Source: Arthrinium phaeospermum (lineage: Eukaryota; Ascomycota; Sordariomycetes; Amphisphaeriales; Apiosporaceae). From it: 64,000 nt of DNA. Made by a program: the position numbers and the translations under genes. Positions 11,219-22,165 of this stretch are shown here, piece by piece. How positions within the stretch are numbered: position 1 is the stretch's first letter; each line of letters begins with the position of its first letter. The notes under the pieces are model-generated. The model had not been told where the DNA came from and ran no database searches. It saw nothing but the letters and a program-made list of their open reading frames with translations. Location of the stretch: assembly GCA_006503535.1 (NCBI GenBank), contig QYRS01000001.1, positions 1,364,001-1,428,000 on the forward strand. The letters run 5' to 3'.

Positions 11219-12616
11219 TTAATCTCTCACTGGGTGGGGGGCCGTCCAAAGATGACGAGAGGGTAAATGTGCCGCGTAGCAGCAAGTGACGTCGAATAAT
11301 ATGAGTAATTGGAGCTTCTACCTGTCATATCTCAGGTTGCATCAGACAATGGCTGCACCGTCCCGCTTTCACCCACTGTCTCCAAGATCAAGTCGGATAT
11401 GGGATCTCGCCCCAGAGCCGGCAAGGTGGAGGAACATCGACGAACTAACGAATGCGGGGCCGGAACGTGCGGAGTCGACCCCGATCGTCATGTGAACCAA
11501 TTACCGGGGATTTTCTGTCCCAACTAAGATCACTGCATATATAGACTCTAGCCTTCGTCGCTCCCAATGGACTGGTTTTGACAACTGCTGCTTACTTACA
11601 TTGGGCTGGGCTTGCTGTTCCATGTGATTACTATACTTGACGGGAGTTATGCATGGAGCTGCCAATGACTGATCATGACATCACGGCACACCCCTGTCTT
11701 CTCTCGGATTTTGGCATCAATCAAAACTTACTCATACGCATCTGTTAGCATCCGAGTAGTATCTCATACATCATAAATTCCACGCATAACTCAAGAGAGT
11801 TTAATGTAAGGCGCTGATATGCAATATGTCCGTCCATCCCATCCCGGCGGCCACGATGACGATAGTTGGGCGACCAATCGCTCTTCTTCGCGTTTCGCGT
11901 CTTCGACCGGGTGGAGCCCAAATATGATTGACTCTAAGTAATTGCGGACAGGGCAAGCCGGGGTAATCGGGGTTTTGGGGAGCTTGGCCGTTGGCCGCAC
12001 TAAACAAGCTTCGTTGTGTGGTTTCAACGACACCCATGGTCCCCGGCTGTATGGTCTCGTGCAGTCTCGCGATTCGGCACCCAAGTGCATAAAGACTATG
12101 CAAAGCATGCCAGCACACTTCATCGCAGCTAGTCCTAGACTCTTCGGCCTCGGGCGGTGAGGATCCGCTGACACCAATGACTGGGAAAACTCCTCCTATT
12201 CCGCTCCACATATCGACCGGGATGATTACCCAAAAGGCTCCATAATCCGGCGCAGCCAGGGGCTGACGGGCTCCATCCTTACACAGGAAATCGTCTCATC
12301 CGTGAGCCGCACGCACAAACTCTGCATCAATGCACACACAGCTGCTCATAACCTGACATAACTTTAACTTTTGACTGCCGAACGCCCTCCCCACCTTCTA
12401 TACCCCGAATCTCGGCTGCTTCCCGCCCGTTATGTAAGGTCTCCATCGTGGGCATCGGTGCATACGTAGTCGGATCCTTCAGCATACTTTGTCGGCGCCC
12501 AGTACTTAAGGAGGAGGGAGAATCGCTCTGCTGTTTCCAAAAAGTCTACGTCGACAGATCACTTCCATCAATCAGTCAGTCAGTTTTCAAAAGTGTCTTG
12601 GTAATACTCGGGAAAC
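11219..12616. promoter_or_regulatory. Shared divergent promoter region of regulator and P450
   Basis: About 1.4 kb separates the ATGs of the Zn2Cys6 regulator and the second P450. Only short, unconvincing ORFs are present. A CT-rich stretch with a TATA-like 'tctataccccg' lies about 200 bases before the P450 start. It probably contains both promoters; I cannot assign operator sites. Confidence 0.5.
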
Positions 12617-14559
12617 ATGGCCGACTCTATACATCGCATCCGCGACAAGATGCTCTCCTCGCCGCTTGAGACGGCGGGGAAGGCTATCGTTCTCTCGATC
12701 ATCATGGTATGCATCCCCTTCTCAGACCCGTCCCGTCGAGTCGTGACGGGCAATGTGATGGCAATGGTAGTAGGCCTGCTAACCACAACCACGCCGCCCG
12801 CCAGATGGTCGTATACTTGATCGGCCTCGTGTTGTACAACCTATTCCTGCACCCGCTGCGCAAGTTCCCCGGCCCCAAGCTGTGGGCGGCGACGCGGATC
12901 CCCTACACCCGCAACCAGCTCTCAGGCGTGGCGCACCAGCGCATGCTGGCGCTGCACCTGCGGTACGGCCCCGTGGTGCGGGTGGCGCCCGAGATCGTGT
13001 CCATCAACCACCCGGACGGCATGAAGCAGGTGCGCGGGCACCGGCACGCGGGCCAGCCGGAGCACGGCAAGGACCCGCTCCACGTCGCGCCCAACGTCAC
13101 CAACATCATCGGCGCCGACCGCGACAACCACGCCCGCTTCCGCCGCATCCTCGCCCACGTCTTCTCCGCCCAGGCCATGGCCGAGCAGGAGCCTCTCATC
13201 AAGGTCTACATCGACAAGCTCTTCGCCGGGCTCAAGCGGGAGTGTGCTGGTGAGACCAAGGTCGTCGATCTGCTGAAGTGGTACAACTGGACCACCTTCG
13301 ACATTATTGGTAAGTGAACTTGGCCGTATTTAACATCCTGCCGATCTGTATCGTGTTGACATGTGCCGTCACCCATCGCAGGCGACTTGTCCTTCGGCGC
13401 GCCCTTTGGCTCCCTGGACACCAACGCCTACCACCCGTGGGTCTCCAACATCTTCGGCAGCATCAAGAACATTGCTTTTGGCGTCAACGCCAACCGTTAC
13501 CCCTTCGCCTCCTCCCTGCTGCAGCGCCTGGTCCCGGCCGAGGTCAAGACCAAATGGGCCGAGCACCAGGACTTGTCAGTAAGGAGCCTGAGGAAGCGAC
13601 TGGACGCCGACACCGACCGCCCGGACTTCGTCGACAAGATGATGCATGCCCGTGGAACCAAAGGAGGCGTACGTTGATCCTCTTTCCTCCGTTCTTTCCT
13701 GTAGTACACCTGCTTACCCATACCCACCCCATCAACAGGAAATGACCTTTGAAGAAATGGCCTCCCACAGCTCCCTCCTCATCATCGCCGGCTCCGAGAC
13801 GACGGCCACGCTCCTCTCGGGCGCCACGTACGAGCTAGCGACGCACCCGGAGGTCCTGGCCAAGCTGACGGCCGAGGTGCGCGCCGCCTTCCCGTCCGAG
13901 GACGACATCAGCATCGCCGGCACCTCGAGCCTGCCCTACCTGCTCGCCGTGCTCGACGAGTCCCTGCGCATCTACCCGCCCGTGCCCAGCGGCAGCCCCC
14001 GCAAGATCGCCAAGGGCGGGGATACGATCGTGGAGCACTTTGTGCCGGAGGATGTGAGTATCAGACACTGAACCTAGTCAAAGGGAGCAATGACTGCTTA
14101 CCCCCTTTTTGCAATGACCACAGTGTGCTGACCAATGCGGTTCCAATAATCTAGACCATCGTGGAGATCTGGCAGTGGGCCGTCTACCACAACCCGACCA
14201 TCATCACCGAGCCCGAGACCTTCGCCCCCGAGCGCTGGCTCGGCGACCCCAAGTACAAGGGCGACCGGCTCGACGCGGTCCAGCCCTTCTCGGTGGGGCC
14301 GCGCAACTGCATTGGAAAGAAGTGAGTTTACTATTGCCAGCACCCTCCCCTTACTTCAGTCCTCTAGTCCACTCAACCATCTGCTAACACGTGAACAGTC
14401 TGGCCTATGCCGAGATGCGCATGATTCTGGCCCGCATCATCTGGAACTTCGACCTGAGCATCGCGCCGCAGAGCCGCAACTGGGTCAAGGACAACATGGT
14501 CTACTTCCTCTGGGAGAAGCCGCCGCTGGAGGTTGCGCTCACGCCGCGCCAGTTCTAGA
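12617..14559 (+). CDS. Cytochrome P450 monooxygenase (isotrichodermin C-15 hydroxylase/CYP65-like)
   Basis: Six exons (12617-12706, 12805-13309, 13382-13668, 13739-14053, 14155-14321, 14400-14559) give 507 aa with phases closing. Order of motifs: N-terminal membrane anchor split by intron 1, the hinge HPLRKFPGPKLWA, the I-helix IIAGSETTATLL, the ExxR motif ESLR, the PERF-type FAPERWLG, and the heme loop FSVGPRNCIGKN with the Cys ligand. The block YGPVVRVAPEIVSI and overall length match the fungal CYP65-type group. It is an ER-bound oxygenase needing P450 reductase; the substrate is unknown. Head-to-head placement with the Zn2Cys6 gene suggests co-regulation. Confidence 0.92.
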
Positions 14560-14755
14560 GGGGGTCTATTGGTACGATGTCCCTGTTTTGATGCCGGGGG
14601 TTAAGCGTCCTAAATCAGCTTTCATATTTACGAGTGGATTGGTGCAGAGTGGGGGATTAATATGTCACAGTATCGAAATATACAGGCACTTGTAGTTTAT
14701 TAGACTGACTTAAACTGTCCTGACGTCACTATGCAAGAAAGTCAAGGGGGTCCGC

Positions 14756-15936
14756 TTATCGCCCTGGAGGGGACGAGATTTGAATATCCCTCCCAACCGA
14801 GAATGTCCCAGAGCCAACGTTTTGTATCCCCTGGCCAGTAAAGCTGGAAGAGTAACCAGGCCCACCCGGTCCGTCCGAGTTTTCTGTATTACTTATATTA
14901 GTATTTACCAAAGAGAGTGGCCATGTAATGAAAACTGGCATGCAGTGAGTGACTTACCTTCAGCCGACAAGGGTTTGGCTGCACCGCTCTTCTCGGGATC
15001 AACGTAGGTCAGCAACTCCTTTGCACAGGCCGCCGCGGCCGCCGCGGCGTAGTGATGCCAGCGGTCGTTCTTATGGGAGTCGGCATAGTCCGAGATTCCC
15101 CGAATAACGATGCACGAGAACTCGGTCATCAAGCCGGCGGCTTCCATCTCGAAGCAGAGAACATCGCCTAGTTGCTGTACCTCTTTGTCTCTTTTCATGG
15201 CGCTTTTCAAGACTCGGTCACCAGACGCGATCAGACCATAGTGAATCTCGGGGCTGTCAAAGTCGCGCTCCATCCTGGGCACCACTCTGGTTGTGTCACA
15301 GTCGTCGCACGTGGAGCGTATCGGGTCATGAGGGTATTCTGGGTCGAACAGAACATCGGTCTCGGCCGGTGGCCGGGCATACTGGCTGAGGCCCCGCCCC
15401 TTTCTCGCGCCCTGGCCCTGTCCCCTTTTCAACATGGCTGAGATGTACTCCTCGGCCTTGCTGTCTTCGAGCAGGTGATCTGACCGCATCATTTCGACCG
15501 CGATTCGCAGCAGCGAAGACGGCGCGGATAAAAAGCCCTTGAGCTGAAAGCCGTCGTCCCGGTCCTTGCCCAGGTCGTACTGCACGACGCCGCCGTACGG
15601 ACCGTCGGGCATGCTCACGACCACGTCGCCCAGACGAATGTCGTGTTTTTCGCTCGGGACCCCGCCGCCAATGCCTACGAGGAAGCGCCACTTGATCCGG
15701 GGAAACGTGCGAGACATGTTGGTCACGACGGTGGCAGCCGCGCCTTTACCCTGCGTCCCGGGGAGACAGGCGAGGACGACATTGTGGCCGCTAAGTTGGC
15801 CCAGGATGTAGATGTTGGAGTCGCCGTCCTTAGCAGGTAGCCTCGGGTGCTCCGCGTCTAGCATGTAGCGCACGGCGCTCATTTCGTGGCTGATTGCGCA
15901 GACCACGGCAACGGTGTAATCATCGTGAGTCGCCAT
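14756..15936 (-). CDS. PNP/UDP-phosphorylase-fold effector with C-terminal amyloid-type motif
   Basis: Two exons (15936-14958, 14883-14756), 368 aa; the intron has a TACTAAT branch site and phases close. Residues 6-310 form a nucleoside phosphorylase superfamily domain: YTVAVVCAISHEMSAV at the N terminus, GIGGGVP near 88-94, LGDVVVS, the nucleoside-pocket FEMEAAGL at 262-269 and IRGISDYAD at 278-286. A Gly/Ser-rich linker then leads to a terminal motif, F341 to I362 (F-x-G-x-G-x-Q-N-x-G-SG-x-F-x-V-G-R-D-x-Q-I). The same motif opens the divergent NLR at 16561. The domain is a known fungal NLR-associated effector fold, and related PNP-family immune effectors hydrolyse purine nucleotides such as ATP. 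By inference this is a solo effector activated when the NLR motif templates its tail. No membrane segment or signal peptide is visible. Confidence 0.9.
14777..14842 (-). other. C-terminal amyloid-signalling-like motif of the PNP effector
   Basis: This encodes residues 341-362 of the effector. It matches the N-terminal motif of the neighbouring NLR at 13 of 20 aligned positions, with a two-residue Ser-Gly insertion before the second half. Alternating hydrophobic and Gly/Asn/Gln residues resemble the sigma/PUASM-type fungal amyloid signalling motifs described for receptor/effector pairs. Amyloid formation itself is not shown by sequence. Confidence 0.75.
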
Positions 15937-16560
15937 CCTGAGACGGAGTCGCTCGAGCTCACTGGGTATTCCAGTGAAGAAGGCCTCTTTTAAGTTGTTG
16001 TGCGTTGGTTGGTTCGCAGCCGCTCAGCTGTAAGCAGACTTGGCATATACCCCGCTAGCAGCGTAGGGAACGAATAATACGCGGAGGCCTCCCCGGGGCC
16101 TCAGCCTAGCGGTAAAGCGCAAGGCAGATTCGCGTTTCGGTGTGTGTGGCTGGCTGTGCCCCGCAACGGCTGAAAGGATTGTTTTTCGAAAACGTCAGCA
16201 CGAAACACGCGCCCCTATGCTAGGTCTCGAAAGCTTCGGTTTGGCTCCTTCGATGCAGACAATCACAATCATGCGCACACAGCATTTCACCTAGCCCTTT
16301 CACTCGTTACCGCTCGCCAGCGGATATCTTCGGTCATCGTTGCTCATCCCATCGATCGCACCGTCTAAGATTACGCCGACCAAGGAGGCCGAGGCCTAGG
16401 TTCAATAAACCTAGTCCGTCAGCAAGAAAGAGAGCCGAGTGTCGCCAACCTTCTGAACTTGGTATTCAACGCGAACCCCGTGACTTCCATCTAGAATAAT
16501 TGGAGAATTGTCTTGAAGTCCGGTACCAGTCACCTGCTCGGGCTCGGCTGACGGGACGAG
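15937..16560. promoter_or_regulatory. Bidirectional promoter of the effector/NLR pair
   Basis: A 624-bp stretch lies between the two divergent ATGs, with no ORF of interest. Its position suggests joint expression of effector and receptor. No specific binding site can be assigned. Confidence 0.55.
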
Positions 16561-19201
16561 ATGACACCACCACCGCCGAATCGACAGAGGCCCCAAAGTC
16601 CCGATTCAAGTAGTGAGACTCGATCGCACATCCAACCTCGCTCCGGTCCCCGCTCTCCGGCGCTACCGAACCACTTCGATGGCCGAGGTGTCCAAAACAC
16701 GGGTCAATTCACTGTTGGTCGAGATTTGCAGATTGTTAGCTATGGATCTACACAAAACACCAAAGAAGATGAGGAGACTGCACAGGTGTCGCTTCGCAAG
16801 GAACGTCAGGCTATTCTGGATTCCCTACGTTTCAATCAGATGGATGTCCGCTACATGAGCATCAAGAAGGCACACCGAGAGACTTGTCAGTGGTTTCTCA
16901 GTGACCCGGACTACATCCACTGGTTGAGAAGAGACGGAACACACGAGCGCAGGGGCAAAAGCTTCTTATGGATTAAAGGGAAACCGGGTGCGGGAAAGTC
17001 AACCCTCATGAAGCTTTTGTTGCATGAGACTCGTCGGGCCAGACCAGAGGACACGATTATATCGTTTTTCTTCAACGCTCGAGGTAGCGACATGGAGAAA
17101 TCAACACTGGGTCTTTACCAATCGCTGCTAGTACAGCTATTCAAAACAGACCCTACCATGCACAACATTCTGGACAATTATTCCAGACAAGAGCACTGGA
17201 GTATCGAATTACTCAAACAACTATTCGAGGATACTGTCAATCGCTGTCGTAAAACGCTCATCTGCTTCATCGATGCCTTGGATGAATGCCAGGAGAGTGA
17301 GGTTCGGGACATGCTCCTTTTCCTCGGTGAGCTCAATGACGCCAGAGATAACTTCTATACTTGCTTTGCAAGTAGACATTATCCCAACATCTCGGTCAAG
17401 AATAGTTGCAGTGCCGTGCTCGAGAAAAAGCTTGAACATGACAAGGATATTGCGAAGTACATCGAAAGCAATCTTCAAATCGGTGGCGGTGATCTTGCAA
17501 TGCAGATTCGCTCCGAACTCCAAGTGAAAGCATCAGGCATCTTCATGTGGGTAGTCCTTGTGGTGGGAATCCTCAATAGGGACTGCGACAAAGGCCATAA
17601 ACATGCGTTCCGGCGACGGCTTCGCGAGATCCCCGGTGATCTCAATACCCTGTTCCATCAAATACTCACCCGCGACACTGAAAATGAATCTGGACTCCTA
17701 CTCTGCATACAATGGGTACTATTCGCAGCAGAACCACTTTCACCGAGGCAGCTGTACTACGGGATACTGGCAGGCCTTGAGCCCGAGACCCTAGCCGATG
17801 GTGATTCTGTCATGAATCATATCACAGATGATGACATTTCGAAGTTTTTGCTAGACATGTCCAAGGGACTAGCTGAATCAACGAGGTCCGAGTTGCCCAC
17901 GGTCCAATTCATTCATGAGTCAGTACGGGATTTCCTACTGGATGGCAGAGGGCTCGACACGATTTGGCCAGGTATCGGAACAAACCTTGCTGGGAAAAGC
18001 CATGAGGCTTTGAAGCAATCTTGTCATGCATTCATGACCTGTATGCCTGTAGGCAAGATGCTGCAAGAACAACGCTTCCTGTACAGCAATATGGCAGGTC
18101 TTCGTTCCTGGAGTACGCCAACCAACGGGTCTTATATCATGCCAACAAAGCAGAGAAAAACAACTACAGACAAACGGAATATCTCGACGCCTTTCCTTTG
18201 GCCGACTGGCTGAGGTTACATAGAGAAAGTCATATACAATACACCCCGGGCGCCAGTCTCGCCTACGTACTGGCCACTTGCAATTGCGATGCCCTCATCA
18301 GCTCCCAGAATATCGATCGTTCTTGCTTTGATGCAGAGAGTGAAAAATACGGCACGCCTCTCTTTGCCGCAATCGCGAACAAATCTATCGACGCTTGCAG
18401 AGCAATATTGGAAAAGGAAATTACAACGCGGGTGCCTAGACAAAGTCTTTTGGACCTTGATTTGTCGAAGTTCCCGAACAAGACCTGTCTTGATTTCTTC
18501 GATCGTGATTTCGAATTTACCGAGCAAAGGGAGATGATATGCATTCTTACTAGAGCTGGTGACCCTCAGTTGCTAAGGATATGCTGCGCTACGCAGAAAT
18601 TTGATATCAATGCGTTGGATGCGTCTGATCAAACCCCACTTTCATACGCCACTGAACAAGGGGACTTCGAAGTGGTTAAGGTACTCGTCGAGCAACATGC
18701 CAACCTTGACCTGATTGCTCGCTCCTATTTGCCTCTTGGTCTTTCTCTTCTTGGGAACCATCGCAGAATAATCAGACTCCTTATCGAGAAAGGTGCCAAC
18801 ATCAACATTAGGGACATGAAAGGCCAAACGCTACTCTTTCGCGCCGCGAGAGCGGGGCTTGTCGAAGAAGCTGGACTTCTTATCAGTAAAGGCGCTGAAG
18901 TGGACGCCAGGGACGAGTTTGGGCAGACGCCCTGTTCTTGGGCTTCATTTATGGTCATATCGAGGTTGTCAAGTTACTCGTCGGTAAAGGGGCCGACGTG
19001 AACGCCAGGGATAGGTCGGGATGGACGCCCTGCTTATCTGCTTCCTATAAGGGTCATATTGAAGTGGTCAAACTACTGCTCGATTATGGCGCCGATGTGG
19101 AAGCCGTTGATGAGGCTGGTCAGTCTGCTCTTTACCAGGCTAAAATATCTGGCCACACCAAAGTGGCGGACCTCTTGGTCGAGCGAGGCGCTGTTCCGTG
19201 A
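16561..19201 (+). CDS. NACHT-ankyrin NOD-like receptor with N-terminal amyloid-type motif; reading frame broken
   Basis: The first frame (16561-18213) starts with a Pro/Ser-rich leader, then the motif F39-I58 shared with the PNP effector. A short helical stretch and a NACHT domain follow: Walker A GKPGAGKST at 140-148 and Walker B ICFIDALDEC at 234-243. The region ending IHESVRDFLLD is the usual post-NACHT helical region. The protein continues in a second frame from about 18090 (FLEYANQRVLYHA) into ankyrin repeats, and in a third frame from about 18945 to the stop at 19201. Six or so ankyrin units are visible, the last ones near-identical (GHIEVVKLL). Both frame changes correspond to one missing base. 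It senses an unknown ligand through the ankyrins and by inference triggers the effector. It is either a recent pseudogene or affected by assembly indels. Confidence 0.85.
16675..16734 (+). other. N-terminal amyloid-signalling-like motif of the NLR
   Basis: This encodes residues 39-58. Pattern F-x-G-x-G-x-Q-N-x-G-x-F-x-V-G-R-D-x-Q-I, matched in the effector tail encoded at 14777-14842. The NLR has no enzymatic N-terminal domain of its own, only this motif, as expected for receptors that signal to a separately encoded effector. Confidence 0.75.
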
Positions 19202-20222
19202 GGGGGGAGATGGCATGAAGAACTGGGGCTAGATTGTTTGGTATATTGTGCGTCGTAGCCAGGTACTAAATAAATCGACATCTAATTCGTTGATCTCTGT
19301 TTCATATGCCAGAAACAGTCATAGGTAATTTGTCAAACTGATCTGGTATCGGCTGCTTAGGGCTACACAGGTAATATTACTTCGTGTAAAGTACTTTAAG
19401 TTTCGACCTGGTCCCGAGTGACCATGGCTAGGCCTGGGCATTCAATCAAAACCAATATTCCTTTCAACTTTTGGTGTTTGTTCTGAGCTAGAACGACACT
19501 GTATGATTGGACCATACATGTCCGAAATTGTCCGTGTAGAAAAGTCATTAGCTCCCATCAGCAGCCAAGACAGCTTTAGACGAACCATGCATTCCGGGTT
19601 GCTGGACCGGTAGGGCAGCATCATGATCGCTGCAGACAATCAAAGCCAATATCTGGAAATTAAATCAAGTCAAGAAAACCCGGGCTCGAGCTATGCAAGG
19701 TGAGATGGTTGGGGAGCCAAGCAAGCAATCATAAGAATGCCGGGGTTTTTTGCCTTCTCATCTACGAATAGGGGAGCTTGGTGGCTTGGCCCGTGTGACG
19801 CTGACGGCATAACCAAGTTGTATTGGCCTGCCGGACTCCGTAGCACATGTTGGCTGGATCGACTAATCGAGCGGAAATTTTCTGCGCTCCAGGCTTGGCT
19901 GCAGTCAGCGTCGCAGCCAACTAGTCTTAGGTGATCCGGTCGTCGGGTCTGTAGGACAACGACTGGATGTCGGTGATGCACGATTCGCATCGTGCCCGAC
20001 CGATTGAATGATTCGCCGGGAAAGAGCTTTGGTCTCACGACATTGATACGAGCAATCGCACTCGGTCCCGAGATGGTAAAGATGGCTAGAGAGTGCGAGG
20101 TCGTGAAGTTAAATAGGGTGCTTGAGCCGGCATCATCTCTACTATCTACCGCGGGTTTCTTCTCCTATACCAAGTAATCGAAGGTCTCTAGGCTTCAGAA
20201 AAAATCGGGAATTCGTCTCAGT
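19202..20222. other. Intergenic region between NLR and tyrosinase
   Basis: About 1 kb, AT-richer than the surrounding genes, with only short ORFs. I see no conserved protein, repeat or RNA gene. The last 200 bases should include the tyrosinase promoter. Confidence 0.5.
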
Positions 20223-22165
20223 ATGAGGTTCTCACAAGTCGCTGGCCTTGCGGCACTGGCCAATGGGGTCATCGGAACGAAGGCCACACAATCCCGGGAC
20301 TACGATGTGTCGACTGCCGAACACGAGTTCAAACAACTCGTCGCTTCCATCGAAGACAATGCCTTGGCGGAACTCAGCAAGCATGACAAGAACGCTGGTT
20401 GCACTCCGAAGAATATTATCTATCGACAAGAGTTGTATGTATATCGTACTTCCCTCCAACTTCCTTCATCTACTACCGTTACACCACATTAGAAGCAACA
20501 ACTGACGATGACTAAACTTGAAATTGTAGTGGCGACCTTTCTAAAGATCAGAGACTCGACTACACCCAAGCGGTTCTGTGCCTGATGAGTCTGCCTGCCA
20601 ACACCCCGTCGGATTATGCACCTGGCGCCAAGTCCCGTGTAACTAACCCCCCAATATCTCTTTACGATCATAGATTGCCTTCTGTCGCCTCCCTTAGTTT
20701 GTAACTTGAAACATTTCGCACTATGTGGCTAACTCGGGATGATCCATCGGCTTGCATGTAGTACGACGACTTCATCATCACCCACATCAACCACACCCTG
20801 GATGCCCACTACACCGGCAACTTCATGGCGTGGCACCGCTGGTTCATCTACACCTACGAGACCGCCCTGCGAGATGAGTGTGGCTATAAAGGCTACCAGC
20901 CAGTAAGTTCAGACCGAGACCCTCTTCAATACTACTCCACGTACGTTATGGGAACAAACCGTTGATGATGTTTTCTGTAGTACTGGGACTGGCCCAAGTA
21001 CGCCTCCGCCCCCCAAGACTCCCCCATCTTCAACGGCGACCCCTACAGCATGGGCGGCAACGGGGAGTGGGACCCGGATCTGCCGCCCTCGGTCGTCGGC
21101 CCTCCCGAGGGGGTCCCGGGCGTCCACTCTACGCTGCCGCGCGGCCGGGGCGGCGGCTTCGTCACCACGGGGCCCTTCGCCAACATGACCATCAACCTGG
21201 GCCCCATCGCGCTGGCGTCCAACAACTCGCCCCCGAACCCGCAGGCCGACGGGCTGGGCTACAACCCGCGGCCGCTGAAGCGGGACGTGGGGCCGGCGGT
21301 GAATGAGCGGTTTGCTAACTGGACTACGGTTTGGGGTGAGTACTTGCCCAGTGTGGCGGGATGAAAGGAGAAGAGAGAAACGATCATAGTATTGATTGCC
21401 CTGTGTCTTCGAGTGTTTGGCTGACATATCCGCGCGAGAAATAAGAGTTACTTAACAAGCCGAACATTACGGAATATCGATTCCTATCCGAAGGGGGATT
21501 CGACAACGGCGAGATTGGGCCCCACGGAGGCGGACACTACACCATCAAGTGAGTTATTTGTCACTTTCTTTATTTCTAGATCGCTTTCGTTGGCAGTTCA
21601 GACTAACATGTGTACCCTTGTAGTGGCGACCCCGGCGGCGATTTGGTGAGCCTCTACCCACTTGCTCTTCATCTTTCATTTCTTCTTCCCCCACCACAAA
21701 ATAAGTAACGAAGGCTGATAATATATACAACTTGGCAGTGGGTTTCCCCAGGAGAACCAGTATTCTGGCTCCATCATGGAAACATGGATCGAATGTGGAC
21801 GTTGTGGTAAGCAGCCGTGTCTCTTCCTCTCATCCAGCCATCTCCACCAACTCCAGGAGAACTGCCCCGACTGACTATGACGAAAATCGCAAAATACAGG
21901 CAAGCCATGGACCCCGAGAACCGAAACTTGCAACTCGACGACGGACCCTACGGTCATATCACGGTATGTCTTCCCCTATTAAGCCCCTGAGAGGCTCACC
22001 CCTTTTCTCATACTCATACTCTATCTACTTCAGTGGAACAACGACCCAGCATCTCGCCTGACGACCCTGGACGACGTGATCAATATCGGCTGGGCCGGTC
22101 CAGAGACGACGATGAGGGAGATGATGAGCACGACCGGGGGCCCGCTCTGTTACTTCTACAAGTGA
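20223..22165 (+). CDS. Secreted tyrosinase (type-3 copper phenol oxidase)
   Basis: Nine exons (20223-20434, 20530-20638, 20762-20902, 20981-21335, 21446-21548, 21624-21645, 21739-21806, 21900-21963, 22034-22165) total 1206 nt, 401 aa. An N-terminal signal peptide (MRFSQVAGLAALANGVIG) precedes the CuA region, with His residues in HINHTLDAHYTGNFMAWHRWF. The CuB region is in GPHGGGHYTI and the EPVFWLHHGNMDRMW block. One exon is only 22 nt long. The product should be exported and oxidise mono- or diphenols to quinones (melanin or phenol metabolism). It lacks the long C-terminal extension of large latent tyrosinases and fits the shorter secreted fungal type. Intron 5' and 3' sites are all GT..AG. 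Confidence 0.92.

Noticed and set aside
11791..12211. ORFs of 128-136 residues in the divergent promoter region
   Set aside because: No conserved motif, two overlapping frames equally open, and position between two divergent genes suggests promoter DNA.
16081..16160. GC-rich segment resembling a tRNA arm
   Set aside because: The pairing of acceptor and T arms could not be completed and there is no usable anticodon loop; no tRNA is claimed anywhere in the window.
18050..18087. 38-nt GT..AG segment as an intron of the NLR
   Set aside because: It would restore phase, but it is shorter than the other introns in this window and lacks a branch-site consensus; a one-base indel is as likely.
19202..20222. 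AT-rich gap as a transposon relic
   Set aside because: No terminal repeats, target duplication or transposase-like translation could be found by eye.
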